Position numbers and translations under genes: made by a program | Source: Eonycteris spelaea | Taxonomy: Eukaryota; Chordata; Mammalia; Chiroptera; Pteropodidae | Direction of reading: 5' to 3' | Length of the DNA stretch: 64,000 nucleotides | Assembly (NCBI GenBank): GCA_003508835.1 | Contig: PUFA01000068.1 | Coordinates: 4,216,001-4,280,000, forward strand | The notes under the pieces: generated by a model | Databases searched by the model: none | What the model saw: only the letters and a program-made list of their open reading frames with translations | Told to the model about the DNA's origin: nothing | Shown here: piece by piece, positions 45,690-57,699 of the stretch | Numbering within the stretch: position 1 is the stretch's first letter | Layout of the letters: each line of letters begins with the position of its first letter

Positions 45690-45865
45690 ACAGCGTGCAA
45701 GCGGCTAGAGAGGTCTGACTTAGTAGCTTTGTGGCCTTCCTGACCTAACCTTTCTGAACTTCTATTTGCCCATCTATAAATTTTCTACTTCTTGGAGTTT
45801 CTAAGGAATAAAAATAAATGTGGTATAAATTACATAGCATGGAGATAGGCACATATTCTCTGATA
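45690..45865 (+). mobile_element. MIR SINE
   Basis: GCTTTGTGGCCTTCCTGACC, TGCCCATCTATAAATTTTC and TTACATAGCATGGAGATAGG. Confidence 0.7.
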
Positions 45866-45869
45866 TTCC

Positions 45870-46075
45870 TTACTTCCTTATGTAAGGAAAGAAAGGATTG
45901 TGGGGTGTAGGCTTTTTGAAGTGATCTTTATGATCGTCATCATTTTTCAGTATTATCATTAACTATGTTTCTCAAATTGGCTTTTACATTTAAAGAAAAT
46001 TGAGGTCCTGGCAACTATGTAAATTAAATAAAAATGAACTCATTCCAATGAAGTCATAATCTGAGTTGCAGTGTG
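45870..46075. other. Unassigned sequence
   Basis: Nothing recognised. Confidence 0.4.
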
Positions 46076-46079
46076 GTTC

Positions 46080-46185
46080 TAATAGATATTTATGGATCTT
46101 GTTGGCTACTGCATCCCAGTGACCTGACGAGAGCCTGGCATACAGTAGATACTTGATAAATGTTTGTTGAATAAATTAATGTGTG
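46080..46185 (+). mobile_element. L2 LINE 3' end
   Basis: GCCTGGCATACAGTAGATAC and TTGATAAATGTTTGTTGAAT match the L2 tail. Confidence 0.85.
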
Positions 46186-46204
46186 ATATATAGTTATAAT
46201 GAAT

Positions 46205-46269
46205 GATCCAAGGCATCGATTGAAAACATTTAAATTGAACAGAATGACCAGCACCTCCTTTTCTCTGTG
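46205..46269 (+). repeat. Local direct repeat, copy B
   Basis: Begins GATCCAAGGCATCGATTGAA, the partner of copy A 727 bases upstream. It starts about 20 bases after an L2 tail, whereas copy A has no L2 before it. Confidence 0.8.
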
Positions 46270-46369
46270 TACTCGACTTCTGTCATTTAAAAATGCACAG
46301 ACTAAGGATCACATTTGCAACCACTAGGAGACAATTGACCCAAAAAAAGGACATGCAGCCATGGTGTTA

Positions 46370-46525
46370 GCCCTCATTCTCTTTAATTCTCACACCAGTG
46401 GTACAAACTGTGATGTTAGCTCCTACTTAATGGAGAAGTTAACTTTATCCGAAGTCACATAGTCTGGAAGAAGAAGGGAAAAAGTTAGAATCTAAGTATG
46501 TCTGGCTCCAAAGCCAATGTTTGTG
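46370..46525 (-). mobile_element. MIR SINE
   Basis: CTTTAATTCTCACACCAGTG, CTTAATGGAGAAGTTAACTT and CCGAAGTCACATAGTCTGG match reverse MIR. Confidence 0.8.
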
Positions 46526-46529
46526 TTAC

Positions 46530-47155
46530 TACATCAGATTAGATAAATATTTAGGAAAGACTTTAACTGAGGAAATGACAAGCTCTTTAACTGCACCCCC
46601 CTAATTAAAACAATCACCTGGATTCCCAGATCAGTTGGAATAATAAAGAATCCCCTTTCTGAGAGGACCAACACTTTAGGAATAGGTAGATTCATCTTAG
46701 AATTATAAGGAGGTAAGGAGGCAGGATGTTGGTTTTTTTCAAAAGATAATGATTGGCCTTAAAAAAAAATCATCTTTATCTTGTACTAATACTCAGCTCA
46801 TCGGGCAAATTAATATAGTTACATTGTGGTCTAGAGTTTTTCAACAAAACCAGAGTTGTTACAGGTTCAAGAGGACAGATGGGACTGATGGAAATAGCTT
46901 CAAAGATGGGTGAGGTGTTCTGCCTGGAGAAAGTCTGGTGAGAAGGAGGAAGGAAGCTGACCATAGCTTGAGCAGAGGCTATGACCATATGTTAGAACAG
47001 AGAGACCAGTGGACACAGTGAGAAATGTTAATAACCTAAAGAGAAAAGAAGTGAAGAGTTAAAAATGGCTCTAAGATCGCTTATTTGGAAAGCTGATGTA
47101 CCTTTAACCAGTGTCCCTGGGCAACCAAGTCTTGTCCATGCATAGGGCCACCTGT
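46530..47155. other. Unassigned sequence
   Basis: No gene recognised. Confidence 0.4.
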
Positions 47156-47159
47156 TGGA

Positions 47160-47225
47160 TCAGTTAAAATCTCAATTGTAAACTCCATGAAGGCAGAAAC
47201 TATGACTGTCTTATTTACCTGTATG
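47160..47225 (+). mobile_element. L2 3' fragment
   Basis: TGTAAACTCCATGAAGGCAG and AAACTATGACTGTC match the L2 3' end. A short (TA)n follows at 47229-47240. Confidence 0.75.
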
Positions 47226-47294
47226 TGTATATATATATATCATCAGATATCAAATATTTTACATGAGTAAATAACCCCAGACTCAACATATCTG

Positions 47295-47512
47295 CCTTGT
47301 CATAAGAGCATGGGCTCTGGATCTGGATTGTCTAGGTTCAGATTCTAGTTTTACAACTTATTCTATTTTAACTGGTCTCATTTTCCTTATCTGTAAAATA
47401 AAGACCACAAGCACACTCCTTTTTTGGCTAAATATGAAAATTAAATAACTTTGATACTTGTGAAATATTTAGAATAAGCTCTGGTATATAGTGAATTCTC
47501 AATAGATGTTAA
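47295..47512 (+). mobile_element. MIR SINE, near full length
   Basis: AGAGCATGGGCTCTGGATCT, GGTTCAGATTCTAGTTTTAC, TCCTTATCTGTAAAATAAAG and GAATTCTCAATAGATGTTA. Confidence 0.93.
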
Positions 47513-47514
47513 TT

Positions 47515-48125
47515 CATATTTTTTTCTTTTCCCTTTCTCCTCAAATCCTCTATCACTTATGACAATTCTGGGAATGCTTCCTGAGTTAACTCTGCACATG
47601 AACATCTATATTCTTTCTTGTCCTATTTTTTTTCTGACATCTTTCATTCTTGCCTTCTTACCTCAGGAACACCCATGTATTTTTCTGTTCCATTCTGAAC
47701 CTAAAACATTCAGGAAGAGAAAGAAACAATCTAAACTTCCTTGGACAAGCCAGCTGGAATCAGTTATCATTCTCTACAATCTGAGAATCCCCATATTGAC
47801 GTCAGAACTTTCACATCATCAGCCTCTGTAGACACCTCTCATTACATTTTCTTTCCTCCAGCACTAGTGCTTGAGATGAAACATTATTCTTTATTCAATT
47901 GTATAGTCCTTTTTATTCTAATTTATTTAACTACTCTATTGGAGTCATTGCTGTGGCATCATCTTTTTCCCATTGCAAATGCATGATACTTAAGTTATGC
48001 TTGAGGTGAATATGTTGTGTTGGCCTAGCTTTTAAACTTAATGGCCATTTGAAACATCATTTCTTTGAAAGTATATATTCTTCATCCTAAACAACTGATT
48101 CAGATAGGAATGTTCTTACATGTAC
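47515..48125. other. Unassigned sequence
   Basis: Pyrimidine-rich at 47520-47680, possibly decayed L2. No gene recognised. Confidence 0.4.
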
Positions 48126-48129
48126 ATAC

Positions 48130-48310
48130 ATACTTTACATAGTCATGCATAATCTTGTTTAACTCTGAAAACTTACTTAGGCAATATGTATTTTTATTTC
48201 AATGTTACACATAAAAATATAAGATTCAAAAATTTAAATAACTTACCTAAGGCACATAGCTAGCAGGATGGAAGAAAGAACTGGAGCTCATTGCTGTTTA
48301 TTTCTAGTCC
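48130..48310 (-). mobile_element. MIR SINE
   Basis: AATAACTTACCTAAGGCACA, CATAGCTAGCAGGATGGAAG and GAACTGGAGCTCATTGC match the reverse MIR. Confidence 0.8.
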
Positions 48311-48429
48311 AAAAAGCTTCCTGCTACATTAACCTCTCCCACCATACACACACTACATTAAATCCGAATGTAAATGTGTATTTACAAAGAGAAGCTGGCT
48401 AGCTGCTGAGTGATAGTGATGACGATAAT

Positions 48430-48645
48430 AGAAGCTACACATTTTTTCAGGGATAGTATGTGCCAGATATCATCTTAAATGTATAATCTTAGTTAAGCCT
48501 CATAATAGTCATGAGAGATTAGTCTTTTCTCCATGTCCAAATGTAGAAAATAAGTCTCCTACAAGTGAAGAATTTGTCAAAGGTTAAATCATCAGTAAGT
48601 GCCAGGATTGGAATTCAAATTCAGGTCTGTTTGATTCCAAATTTC
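48430..48645 (-). mobile_element. MIR SINE, near full length
   Basis: GTATGTGCCAGATATCATCT, TTAAGCCTCATAATAGTCAT, GAAGAATTTGTCAAAGG and TGGAATTCAAATTCAGGTCT. Confidence 0.93.
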
Positions 48646-48649
48646 ACAT

Positions 48650-49345
48650 TTTTTTTTTTATTTCCTTCCATTCTGCTTTCCTAATGGTGGGACGAGATGC
48701 ATGCCTCCTGTTTCCAGCATGCCATTTAAGCCATGGGTATATGTGACTGAGGAAGGTGGGAACTGCTGTAGCTCTTGGCGATGAGCAAGACAACGTTCAA
48801 AAAGTCGGCTAAACAGAAAAATGTGTGTCATTAGTTTCCATATGATTCATAAACTTTTGGGAACAGATGATATTGTCCAAAATCTGAGAGAAAGGAACAA
48901 AAAAGCAGTGATGGAGGCCTGGGGTGACTCTCACCGATGGAGGAAAAGTGGTTGGTTCAGAGACTCTGTTTTTCTGGGGAGACTTTTAATGAATCCTTGG
49001 GGAGACAATTTGTTACGAGTAAGCTTTTGCATCTCATTAATTGCCTTGGGACTTAATGGCATTCTGCAGAGTTGGAATTCCTTTTTCAGTATATGAAGAC
49101 TCTTACTTTGTATAAATATTAGATTAATATTGTTCTGAATGCAATTTGTATATGCACTCTGAGTTAGTAGATTTTTTAATGGTAGGACTGAAATATGTTT
49201 TGTAGAAATTTGAAAGATCTATGTCAGATTATCGTGATTCTGTGCAGGAATGTTATCATTAGGAATGGCTTGTAAGTAGTTCTCATTTCAAGGTAATAAG
49301 AGATTTTTGTTCTGATCTGGTCACTGGAGAAATATTACTTCCTTT
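48650..49345. other. Unique sequence, ATTA-rich
   Basis: No gene or repeat recognised. 48990-49215 has several ATTA/TAAT cores (for example TCTCATTAATTGCC and GACTTAATGGC) typical in style of conserved non-coding elements. Confidence 0.35.
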
Positions 49346-49349
49346 TCAG

Positions 49350-49383
49350 TTCTCTCTCTCTCTCTCTCTTTTTTTTTTTTTTA
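49350..49383. repeat. (TC)n followed by T-run
   Basis: About nine TC units then a T homopolymer. Confidence 0.95.
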
Positions 49384-49724
49384 TAACAATGTCTTCACTG
49401 GCTTAAAAAGAACCGCCAATTTATTTAATGGCTCCCAGAATCATTATAATCAGCAAAAAAAAGTTCTAGACTGTGAAATTTTAAACTTCTCTCATAATCA
49501 GGTATAAGTAAAAATACTCAAATGCCCTGAAATGCACTCATTTTGGGGATGCCCTGACTGATGGAGAACAATTTTTTTTAAAAAATTACAACAGACTAAT
49601 TTTTCCACATTTATGCAACCTACTTCAATAAATACCTTAACCAAAATCATGATTTCTACCCCTTGAAATTTAGCTAGGCACCTAAATTTTTCTCCCTATC
49701 ATTACCACATTATTGGCATATTTT

Positions 49725-50240
49725 TTCAAAATACACATCTGATCTTGCCACTTCCCTGCTTAAAACCCATCAATGGATTTCAGTTACTCTTGGGATAAAA
49801 CCCCAAAGTCTTTTTAGAACTTCCATGGTCCTTCATGATCTGTCCCGTTCCCCCTCCCTATCTTTATCTCCTGTCACTCTCTCCACCCATGCTTTTCTGC
49901 GGCAAGTTTTTCCCATATGTTGTTCCATCTGCCTCAAATGTCTTTCCCTGTTCTCCCCACATCCTTTTTCACTCCTTCCTTTTAAGTCTCAGGTCTTTTA
50001 TTCTGTCTATGCTTCTTTGAGCAAGTATTGCAGTGTAAAGTAAGCAATGTTTTTCTAAGAAGTACATTATGTTTATATCTGCCACTCATACTAGGCTGTA
50101 AGGACAGGGACTACTCTGTTATTCACACTTGTATTTGCAGCATGTGGTGCAGAATCAGGTACCTCATTGGTCACATGAATTAGTTAATGTATCAAAGCAC
50201 TTAGAAGTGTCTCTGGCACAGAATAAATAGTCTGTATGTA
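49725..50240 (+). mobile_element. L2 LINE, long 3' segment
   Basis: Continuous sense L2 order over about 515 bases: CCACTTCCCTGCTTAAAACC, GGATAAAACCCCAAAGTC, CCTTCATGATCTGTCCC, CTCTCCACCCATGCTTTTCT, TCCATCTGCCTCAAATGTC, GGCTGTAAGGACAGGGACTA and CTGGCACAGAATAAATAG. No intact frame. Confidence 0.93.
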
Positions 50241-50244
50241 TTTA

Positions 50245-51165
50245 CTATGATTTTAATTGTTGTTGCCAATGATATCATTCATATTTTTCTTTGATTTGTA
50301 GATGTTGATTACAGGCTCTTGGGCTGTGATATAGGAGCCTTAGGTCCTGGTCGGAGGCCTGCTAAGTGGTCATTGCAAAGATATCCAACTTTTCTGGCCT
50401 TCAGTTTTTTTTTTTTTTTTTTTTAGCTTTTTTTAGCTTTACAAGCATTTCTTAAGAATTTTATTTTAAAATCCTTGGAAACACAAATTCCCTTAAAAGC
50501 CAAAGGAAAGGAAAGAGAATGAGCTGGCTAATTATGAAGTTAATGATTTAATGGTTTTAAAAAAATTCTCCAGCCTTTCTATCAGAGTATCCCTCACATT
50601 CTAGAGTAGTCCTTCATTTCCTAGACACAAAGAACTAACTTGTCATCAAATCATTCTTATTGGAGAGGCCTTCTATCATTTATTCATCTGAATAAATAGC
50701 TGTCATTTTCCCTCTCTGGGTACTGGCTCAGTTGAAAAACAAGCCATTAGGAGAACTATAATGCCATCTTTCTATCACTAGAGAGTGGAACAGCTTACTC
50801 AAGAGACATAGAGACTTTAGAGGAGACACACATGCCTAGGGACCCACCTTTCACTGACTGAGGTGTAGAAAGGAGGAGAAGGAGGCCAAGTTCCCAGTGT
50901 ACAAGAACTTTGGCAATTAACTTGGTCTGAAAACTTTACTAATGACCATCATCCAGGTCCAAGTAACTCAGTCTTCCACTGTGAAAAGGAGTTAAATGTG
51001 GGACAATGGATCAGCTAGGACTGACTGGCTATTAAACAAGGGGAAAAATATTGTCACTTTGAATGTCAGTTATTCAGTAAATTTCAATTAGACTTTAGGC
51101 AGTTTCTAGAAAGAAGCAAATTGAACTGGGTCATTAGCTGGTACTATGGAAACCAGAAAATAAAT
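50245..51165. other. Unassigned sequence with T-run
   Basis: T homopolymer at about 50406-50425. No gene recognised. Confidence 0.4.
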
Positions 51166-51167
51166 GT

Positions 51168-51203
51168 TATTTATCTATCATTATCTATCTATATCTATCT
51201 ATC

Positions 51204-51242
<39 letters not shown>

Positions 51243-51270
51243 ATCTATCATCTATCTATTTATCTATCTG
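51168..51270. repeat. (TATC)n microsatellite, compound
   Basis: About 25 TATC-type units with TATCA interruptions. The longest pure block lies around 51207-51243. Confidence 0.98.
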
Positions 51271-51274
51271 TAAA

Positions 51275-52468
51275 ATAGAGTAAAAAATATAACATGTAGC
51301 CCAGGAGCCACCAGGATTTATTGGCTGTAACAAGTTGTGTAGGCTTCCCTGGGGTGTTTGGGTTGTGAGTCTGAATTCCATTTGTGGAACGACAGGCCTT
51401 GTCTTATGCAAAGGCATCTTAGAGCCCCTGGGAAAGATTTTTGGCCTGGGGAGACCTCACAGAGCCTGTGCCATCATTCTCTAAAGGTAATGTTGCCTCC
51501 CTAGGAGAAAAACCCTGCTTCTTAGAGCCTTATCATATTTATATCTTCTCTTTCCTAATTTCTTTAGGTTTCTTATACCCCAGAAGGATATTTTTATGAC
51601 TGCTTTCATTAAAACAATGGTATTTTCTGAAGCAGTTGCCATAATACTAAAGTCTTTGAGAGTCTCTTTCTCTCTCTCTATATATAGATATATGAACTGG
51701 TATGTCTAAGTTTTACATATATATATATACATTCATATTATAACTATTCAGGTATATAAACATAAATATAATGTCATAGATAGTGAGTGACCTAACTAAG
51801 GGGACACTTAGTCAACAGACATGGTCAACTTATGCCTCATGACTAGCAAAAAGAGTAGGGAGACAGTGGTGGCAGGTACTAAGTTGGCTGTAAGGCCAAT
51901 TCCCAAGGAGGAAGGTCAGCCTCCCAACTGGCAGTGTCCAAAAGGGCACAGTGAATTTGACATTGTTACCTAAAGAGATATAATTTAGGAAGCTGTAGTT
52001 GGCCAAAGATTCCAAGTGGCACTAATATTGAAATGCAGGTAGTCAGTTAAAGCATTCATCTGTCAAGACAGAACCCCGGCAGTATTAGAAACTTAGACAA
52101 CAAAATCAAGGCCCTGGGCAGAGGGGCTACAAGGTTGGACTGGATCACAGAGTTTCTATCCAGGAGGTCAGGCTTTTTTCTGGTCTCAGTTGTAACTTTG
52201 AGCACATGAGGGCAGAGAAGCAGAGGACCAGTCATCACATACTGGTTTATGCAGTAGGGGTCAAAGGCAGGTTCCCCTTAGGGAATTCAGAAATCCCGTG
52301 TTTTTTCAGAAAATAAAGTTGGTGACAGTACAATTATTTTAATTAGCTGGTGGGAAAACACATTAATGTATGGACGACCTTATTCAGGCTTGACTCAGGA
52401 GGTAGGTGAGGTGGAGTTTGAAGTCATAGACTGTAGAGATTAGAGACGAGCCCATGTAAATAAAGTAA

Positions 52469-52470
<2 letters not shown>
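51275..52470. other. Unassigned sequence
   Basis: (TC)n-(TA)n tract at about 51664-51690 and TATA repeats at 51717-51730. No gene recognised. Confidence 0.4.

Positions 52471-52472
<2 letters not shown>

Positions 52473-52501
<29 letters not shown>
52473..52501. repeat. (AC)n microsatellite
   Basis: About 14 uninterrupted AC units. Confidence 0.98.
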
Positions 52502-52504
<3 letters not shown>

Positions 52505-52505
<1 letters not shown>

Positions 52506-53745
52506 GTAGTATATATGTATTTATGGACACATAATCACATATTACAGTCATAAAGCCTAACTCATAGCTGGTTTCTGTCCTTAGAGTCAAAGGCTGAAAG
52601 GAGGTCAATGCAAATGATTTTTATTATTCTTGAATGGTCAACAGGAGCATTTGTGCTTGAAGCCCACTTGTGCCTTGTGTAAAATATTGTCCAGAGATTT
52701 CTGGTCCTACAATAGAATAATAAAATGAAGTTTAAATAGAAGGTTGAAGAAATATGTATGAATCTGCAGGAAAGAGGATAACCAATTTAAAAGGCAGATT
52801 AAACTACCACAGTGCCTGTTACTTAGTCAGACTCTATAAATATTTATTGAATGAGTTATACTCTGTTCATCCATGTAGTATCACAATCATGATAAATCAT
52901 CCTGGAAGCAAAAAAGTTTCTCTTGAAGCTTTATGTAATTTAATCTTTTTAAATGAGTGGACTATATGAAGAACTGTCACCAATCAGAACATGACCTGGG
53001 GTCACATGTATTTCCCCAGCAGAGTTCACTGTTGAATATAGTATCACCATAAACAAATAGGTTTAGTCTTCATGAAAAAAACCAGAAAATATGGAAAAGT
53101 TAAGAGGGACACTTGTCACTGTGTCTATGTCACTACTGTGCAAAATTCTGTTTTTAACTTTTAATTCTCAAAACATTTGCCTAAGAGTTAACCTCAGAGC
53201 AAGCGGGTCTTGAAGCCATTGTCCTCCACCTCTTTGGACTCTGCTGTCCATTGGCAAAAAGCTAAGGACAAAAACTGATGAGTCAGGGTCTAGGCCTAAG
53301 GCCAAAGCTGATCAACTCTGAAAGTCAATGAAAGCTATTACCTGTGTTCCTCTGAACAGAACTAACCAGCATTTGTATTTTTCACTATTCCCAGGCCTAT
53401 AGTTACTCTGGTTATGGTGAACAAATTGCAGGTTGTACAACTTTCAACATAAATTGACAGGGATAGAATAAAGGGTGAAGAAGTCCCTATAAGTGATTCT
53501 TTAAACATCTTAGAGACTGTCATATTGTTTAAGGAGATACATTTAATTTGAAATGTACCTAATTCAGTAATTTTTATAATTTCAATTCAAAATTCCTTTC
53601 AGTTCTTCCTCCAAAAGATTTCCTACCTCTAACTGTCACAATCTTCAGTGCTTTAGCAGGATGTTTTTCTAGGAGGTACGAGTTTTAGTATTTTTTATTT
53701 GTACGTTTAAGATATTTTTAAAATTTTCCACCTAACCCAGATAAT
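52505..53745. other. Mostly unassigned; L2 tail at 52800-52865
   Basis: CACAGTGCCTGTTACTTAGT and TATAAATATTTATTGAATGA are an L2 sense tail. The rest is unrecognised. Confidence 0.45.
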
Positions 53746-53749
53746 AATG

Positions 53750-53905
53750 CCACAATTCATTGAATACCTACCATACACTTGGCACTCATTTATAATATCT
53801 TTAATCTCCTAACTTACCCTGTAACATAGGTCTCATTTTGATGCACAGGTTGCATTTTGCAAAGCCAAGATTAAAATCCAGGTCTGGCTTTTAAAGTCTA
53901 TGTTC
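53750..53905 (-). mobile_element. MIR SINE
   Basis: CATTGAATACCTACCATACA, TTAATCTCCTAACTTACCCT and AAAATCCAGGTCTGGC match reverse MIR. Confidence 0.75.
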
Positions 53906-53944
53906 TCCCTTAATCTATACCATGCTAACTATCTAAATTAGTGG

Positions 53945-54290
53945 AGATTTGGTTTAGCTGCATATAGTGTAAAACTCAAATAATAGCAATTAAACAATAT
54001 TTATTTCTCTCTTATGTAGAAGACATTCTGAGAAAGGTAGCTCCATGACTGTCAGGCTGTCTTTCTCCCTGCTCTGCTATTCCAGCCCATGCTTTCCATT
54101 TCCAAGATCATGTCCTGGCCCAAGATGGCTGCTGAGTCTTCAGCTATACCAATCCTGCATTCCAAATGGCAGGGAAGAATTAGAACGGGGACAAAAGTGA
54201 AGTGTCAGGTGTCCGTCTTCATTTTAAGGAGCTTTTCTGGACGTCCTATCCATCAATTTCCACTCACTTAAGATGACTTATTCATGTTTA
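53945..54290 (+). mobile_element. Ancient interspersed repeat, family not named
   Basis: GGTTTAGCTGCATATAGTG, AAACAATATTTATTTCTCTC, CCCAAGATGGCTGCTGAG and CTGCATTCCAAATGGCAGGG are landmarks of a widespread eutherian repeat. I recall the family but not its name with confidence. Confidence 0.6.
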
Positions 54291-54294
54291 TAAC

Positions 54295-54780
54295 TTCAAC
54301 ACCCAGAATAGTGCCTAGCACAATGAATGAAAAAAATGGATGGAAAAAAGTGACTCTGTCACTTAAATTTATATTGAACCCAAGGGCTACTTCAGACAAC
54401 CTCAGATTTGTTGACTTTTTATTTATCTTTGCTTTTTAATCTACCAGGTAGGCCTGTCTCTCCCTTTTTCTCTTTCTCTCCTGTCTATGCTCTCTTCTCA
54501 ACATATAGATACATAAGCTGTATCGTTTCAACTTATTGTTTAGAGTTTGGCTGACTCAGAACTCTCTTGAGAAGGTTCTCTGCCCTTCTGAAAGATATAA
54601 TTTGATTAGGAACCCCACTTAAGCTAACATAGCATCCCCATTTATTCTACCAAAGCAGTTTCCATACTGTATTAGTTATGTTACAGTGAGGACCTGGATT
54701 TGTTCACTATTATATCATTAAAACTTGGAATCCACTTTAGACTATAATTGGTGTACAATAAATATTTGCTAAAAAGATAG
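54295..54780. other. Mostly unassigned; weak L2 tails
   Basis: AATAGTGCCTAGCACAATGA at 54307 and GGTGTACAATAAATATTTGC at 54751 look like short L2 tails. No gene recognised. Confidence 0.4.
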
Positions 54781-54784
54781 GGGA

Positions 54785-55775
54785 TATTCAAATGCAGTAC
54801 TGGATGATTAATAAGCTTTTCCAATTTCACAAAACCTGTTATGGACTCAAGTCTCTGCCTTTGAAGCCTGTCTTCCATCAATGGAAGACAAAAATACAGC
54901 TATAGGAGGGCAAAAACAAAACAAAACATCTAATTTCACAAATTCGTTTGAAGCCAGCTGTCTTCCCCTTAGTTCCTATAATCACTTTTGAGTCTGTTCT
55001 CAGAGTAGTGATTGAGTCAGATGAATTTTCAGAAGCCAAGAATAAACCAAGAGGAGAAGCCCACACCAGTCATTGAAAAAGTGATAAAACTTGCTAGACT
55101 GTGCGTGCAAAAGAATTTATTTCAGAATTTTATATATAAGCCACCTTTTATTTTACCTATTTTTTTCTCTGCTGAGGACTCATGTACATGAAAAGTAGCC
55201 AAGACAATAGTCCGTCTGTTTGGCAGAGACAGGAATTTTCAACAGTGTTTATTTGACAGCAGGTCCCCAGAGCAGAAGACTGTGCAGCTAATCTCCTCCC
55301 CAGACCTGTCATCTTGCTCCTTCAGCTGTAGAACATTTATAGAGTTGTAAAGCCTTCAGAGACACTGCTTCTGCAGGGTTAGGAATGGAATTGTCTGATA
55401 CATCCCCGAAGTGGGTAAAGAATGATAGGGCTGCCTCATGTAGTGTTTGGCTTCTTAACCAATGAATGGGGCACACGCTGTGGAGATGTGTGGCCTCGTG
55501 CCAGGAGCGTAAACCCCAGGGTAATCATGGCAAGTGACTGTTATTAAAGACTTGCTGGGAGAAGGTTGTAAATTTGTAAATTTTTTAATGATAATTAAGA
55601 ACATGAAAATAATTTAAAAATTTTTAAAAGCTCTTATTATTAAGAAGCATACTAAGTTCATAGGAATGTTTATGATAAAGTAAGAATCTTAAATGGTGCT
55701 TTGGACTGTGAGGCCCCAGACTCATTAGAAGAACACTGATCACACTCCTATAATGCTAGGGTGAAAGCGATGAGA
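54785..55775. other. Unique sequence
   Basis: No gene or repeat recognised. 55190-55640 ends in a TTTAATGATAATTAAGA homeodomain-like cluster. Confidence 0.35.
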
Positions 55776-55779
55776 TAAA

Positions 55780-55985
55780 AAAAGGAGCTTTGGATCGCGC
55801 AGACCTGAGTTCAAATTCTTCTTCCATCAGGATCTGTGTGACTTTGAACTCTTATAAGCTATTTTCTCATTTGTAGAATGGAGATAATAGCATTGGTCTT
55901 GCAGCTAGTATTATGATTAGTGACAATGTATGTAAAGTACCTAGCACATGTTCAATCATTAGCAGTTTGTATTGATGTTTGGATT
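55780..55985 (+). mobile_element. MIR SINE, near full length
   Basis: GACCTGAGTTCAAATTCTTC, GATCTGTGTGACTTTGAAC, TAGAATGGAGATAATAGCAT and AAAGTACCTAGCACATGTTC. Confidence 0.95.
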
Positions 55986-55989
55986 ATTA

Positions 55990-56415
55990 TATTACCAGAA
56001 GCAATAGAGGCAGAATTGGAAATTGCAAGTGAGCTGTTGTAAAGTGGCCAGAATGTGATGGTGCTGTGGCTTCTGGTGGGCTCACTGGCATCCCATCATA
56101 AGCTCCCTACTCCTCCATTTCCCCCAGCCCTGGCCAGAGGCAGCATAGGATACACTACTAAGGTTGCTCTTTTTCCTTCTGGTTTACTTATATACCAAGA
56201 CCATATATTCTAAGAATGTTTTCTTGATTTAAATATAATAAAGACTTAGGATGCCTACTTATATCCTAAAAAACAAAAATTGGAGGAAGAGAGAGAGCCT
56301 GCCCTCTGAGAGCTTACACATCCTATTGAGAATATGGACATCTTGTTAATGGGAGTTACAGTTAATAGAGAAGAAGCACAGGGAAGCTGAAACAGGTTAA
56401 CATTGAACTTGACCA
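55990..56415. other. Unassigned sequence
   Basis: Nothing recognised. Confidence 0.4.
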
Positions 56416-56419
56416 TGTT

Positions 56420-56860
56420 ATTTCTCTTTCTATCTCATTCAAGATGAAGTCTTAACTTCTTTGGATAGTATTTGAGGCCTCCAAGATCTGACCCTTACCT
56501 ATCCATTCTGCTGTCACTCTCATACGCCCTAATCTCCAGTCCAGAATTTTTTATTGTGCTCGCAATAGGCCCTGTTTAGTTGTGCCTCTGTGCCTTTGCA
56601 TATGCTGGTCTCTGCAAGGAATGTTCTTGTCTCATTTTCTTTTCAGGTCAATGCTACCCTTTCTTAAATCCTAATACAAGCTTTAATTATTTTTAGAAAC
56701 TTTCCCCAACCCTTTCTATATATAGAATAGAAGCTCTTCATTCTTAATCCCAGGGCACTATGTACTTTATTTATCATAGCACTTATCACCAATATTGTAA
56801 ATATCTTTCTGCCACTTGAAGGTAAGTTCCTTGCAATAATCAGTGCAGAACAAATCACAA
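56420..56860 (+). mobile_element. L2 LINE, long 3' segment
   Basis: GATGAAGTCTTAACTTCTTT, GAGGCCTCCAAGATCTGACC, GTGCCTTTGCATATGCTGGT, TGCAAGGAATGTTCTTGTC and TTTATCATAGCACTTATCAC in L2 order. Confidence 0.92.
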
Positions 56861-56940
56861 TGGCTTACCACAATAAAGTTTGTCAGGTGACCCTTACTGA
56901 CTGCAAGGGAGCCTGGGAAATGTAATCAATATTTGTGTTC
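56861..56940 (+). mobile_element. Fragment of the ancient repeat seen at 53945
   Basis: CTGCAAGGGAGCCTGGGAAA followed by TGTAATC matches the 3' part of that family as I recall it. Confidence 0.45.
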
Positions 56941-56944
56941 AAGA

Positions 56945-57225
56945 AGGGAAAGAAACTGGGCCTGGTTCATCTTTGCCATAATATTTGAGGGCATATTATG
57001 TATCCCTACATCCACAGCACTTTACAGTATAGATGCTATCTCGTAAGTTACTGTAATGGGTTTAAGATTCTGACAATGAATTAGTCAATAAGTAGATGTG
57101 ATGAGGAGAGTATCAGAAGGGATGGTAGTATATTAACTCGTGGAAACCAATGAATGCTAACAAAATGTGGGCAAGTTGGTATTTGGAGAAAACAACCATA
57201 CTTGCTATTCCCCTGCCTTGGCACA
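56945..57225. other. Unassigned sequence
   Basis: Nothing recognised. Confidence 0.4.
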
Positions 57226-57229
57226 TTAG

Positions 57230-57695
57230 TCTGTCTCCATGACCAGTGAAGTTTTTCTCCAGATCTGGGCACCTAGGATCCTTTCATCCTTATTCCCAGG
57301 CACTTTCTCCCTTGTTTCAGCTTTCTTGCTATTTCTCAAACACACCAAGCATGATCTCACTTCAGAAAATTCACCCTTGTTTTCCTGGTCTGAGGTGTAC
57401 CCCCACCTGCACAACAGCCACGTTTGTCACTCACCTCGCTTAGGTCTTATCTCACATATCGTCTTCTCAGTGAGCAATTCCTGGCTACCAGACTTCCTGT
57501 GTAATTTTTCGCCATCACAATTATCAAGATCAGATATACTATATATTTATTCATTTGTTCATCTACCCTCACTTGAATAGATACCTGCAGGTCATGGAAT
57601 TTTATCTATTTCATGTGTTTATTTTTAATTGTTTCTATCACTAGCATCTAGAATAGTGTCTGTTATATTGTAGATGCTCAAATATTTATAAATGG
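57230..57695 (+). mobile_element. L2 LINE, long 3' segment
   Basis: CATGATCTCACTTCAGAAAA, CTTAGGTCTTATCTCACATA, CTGGCTACCAGACTTCC, CATCTAGAATAGTGTCTG and GATGCTCAAATATTTATAAA are in L2 order. Confidence 0.85.
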
Positions 57696-57699
57696 ATGA

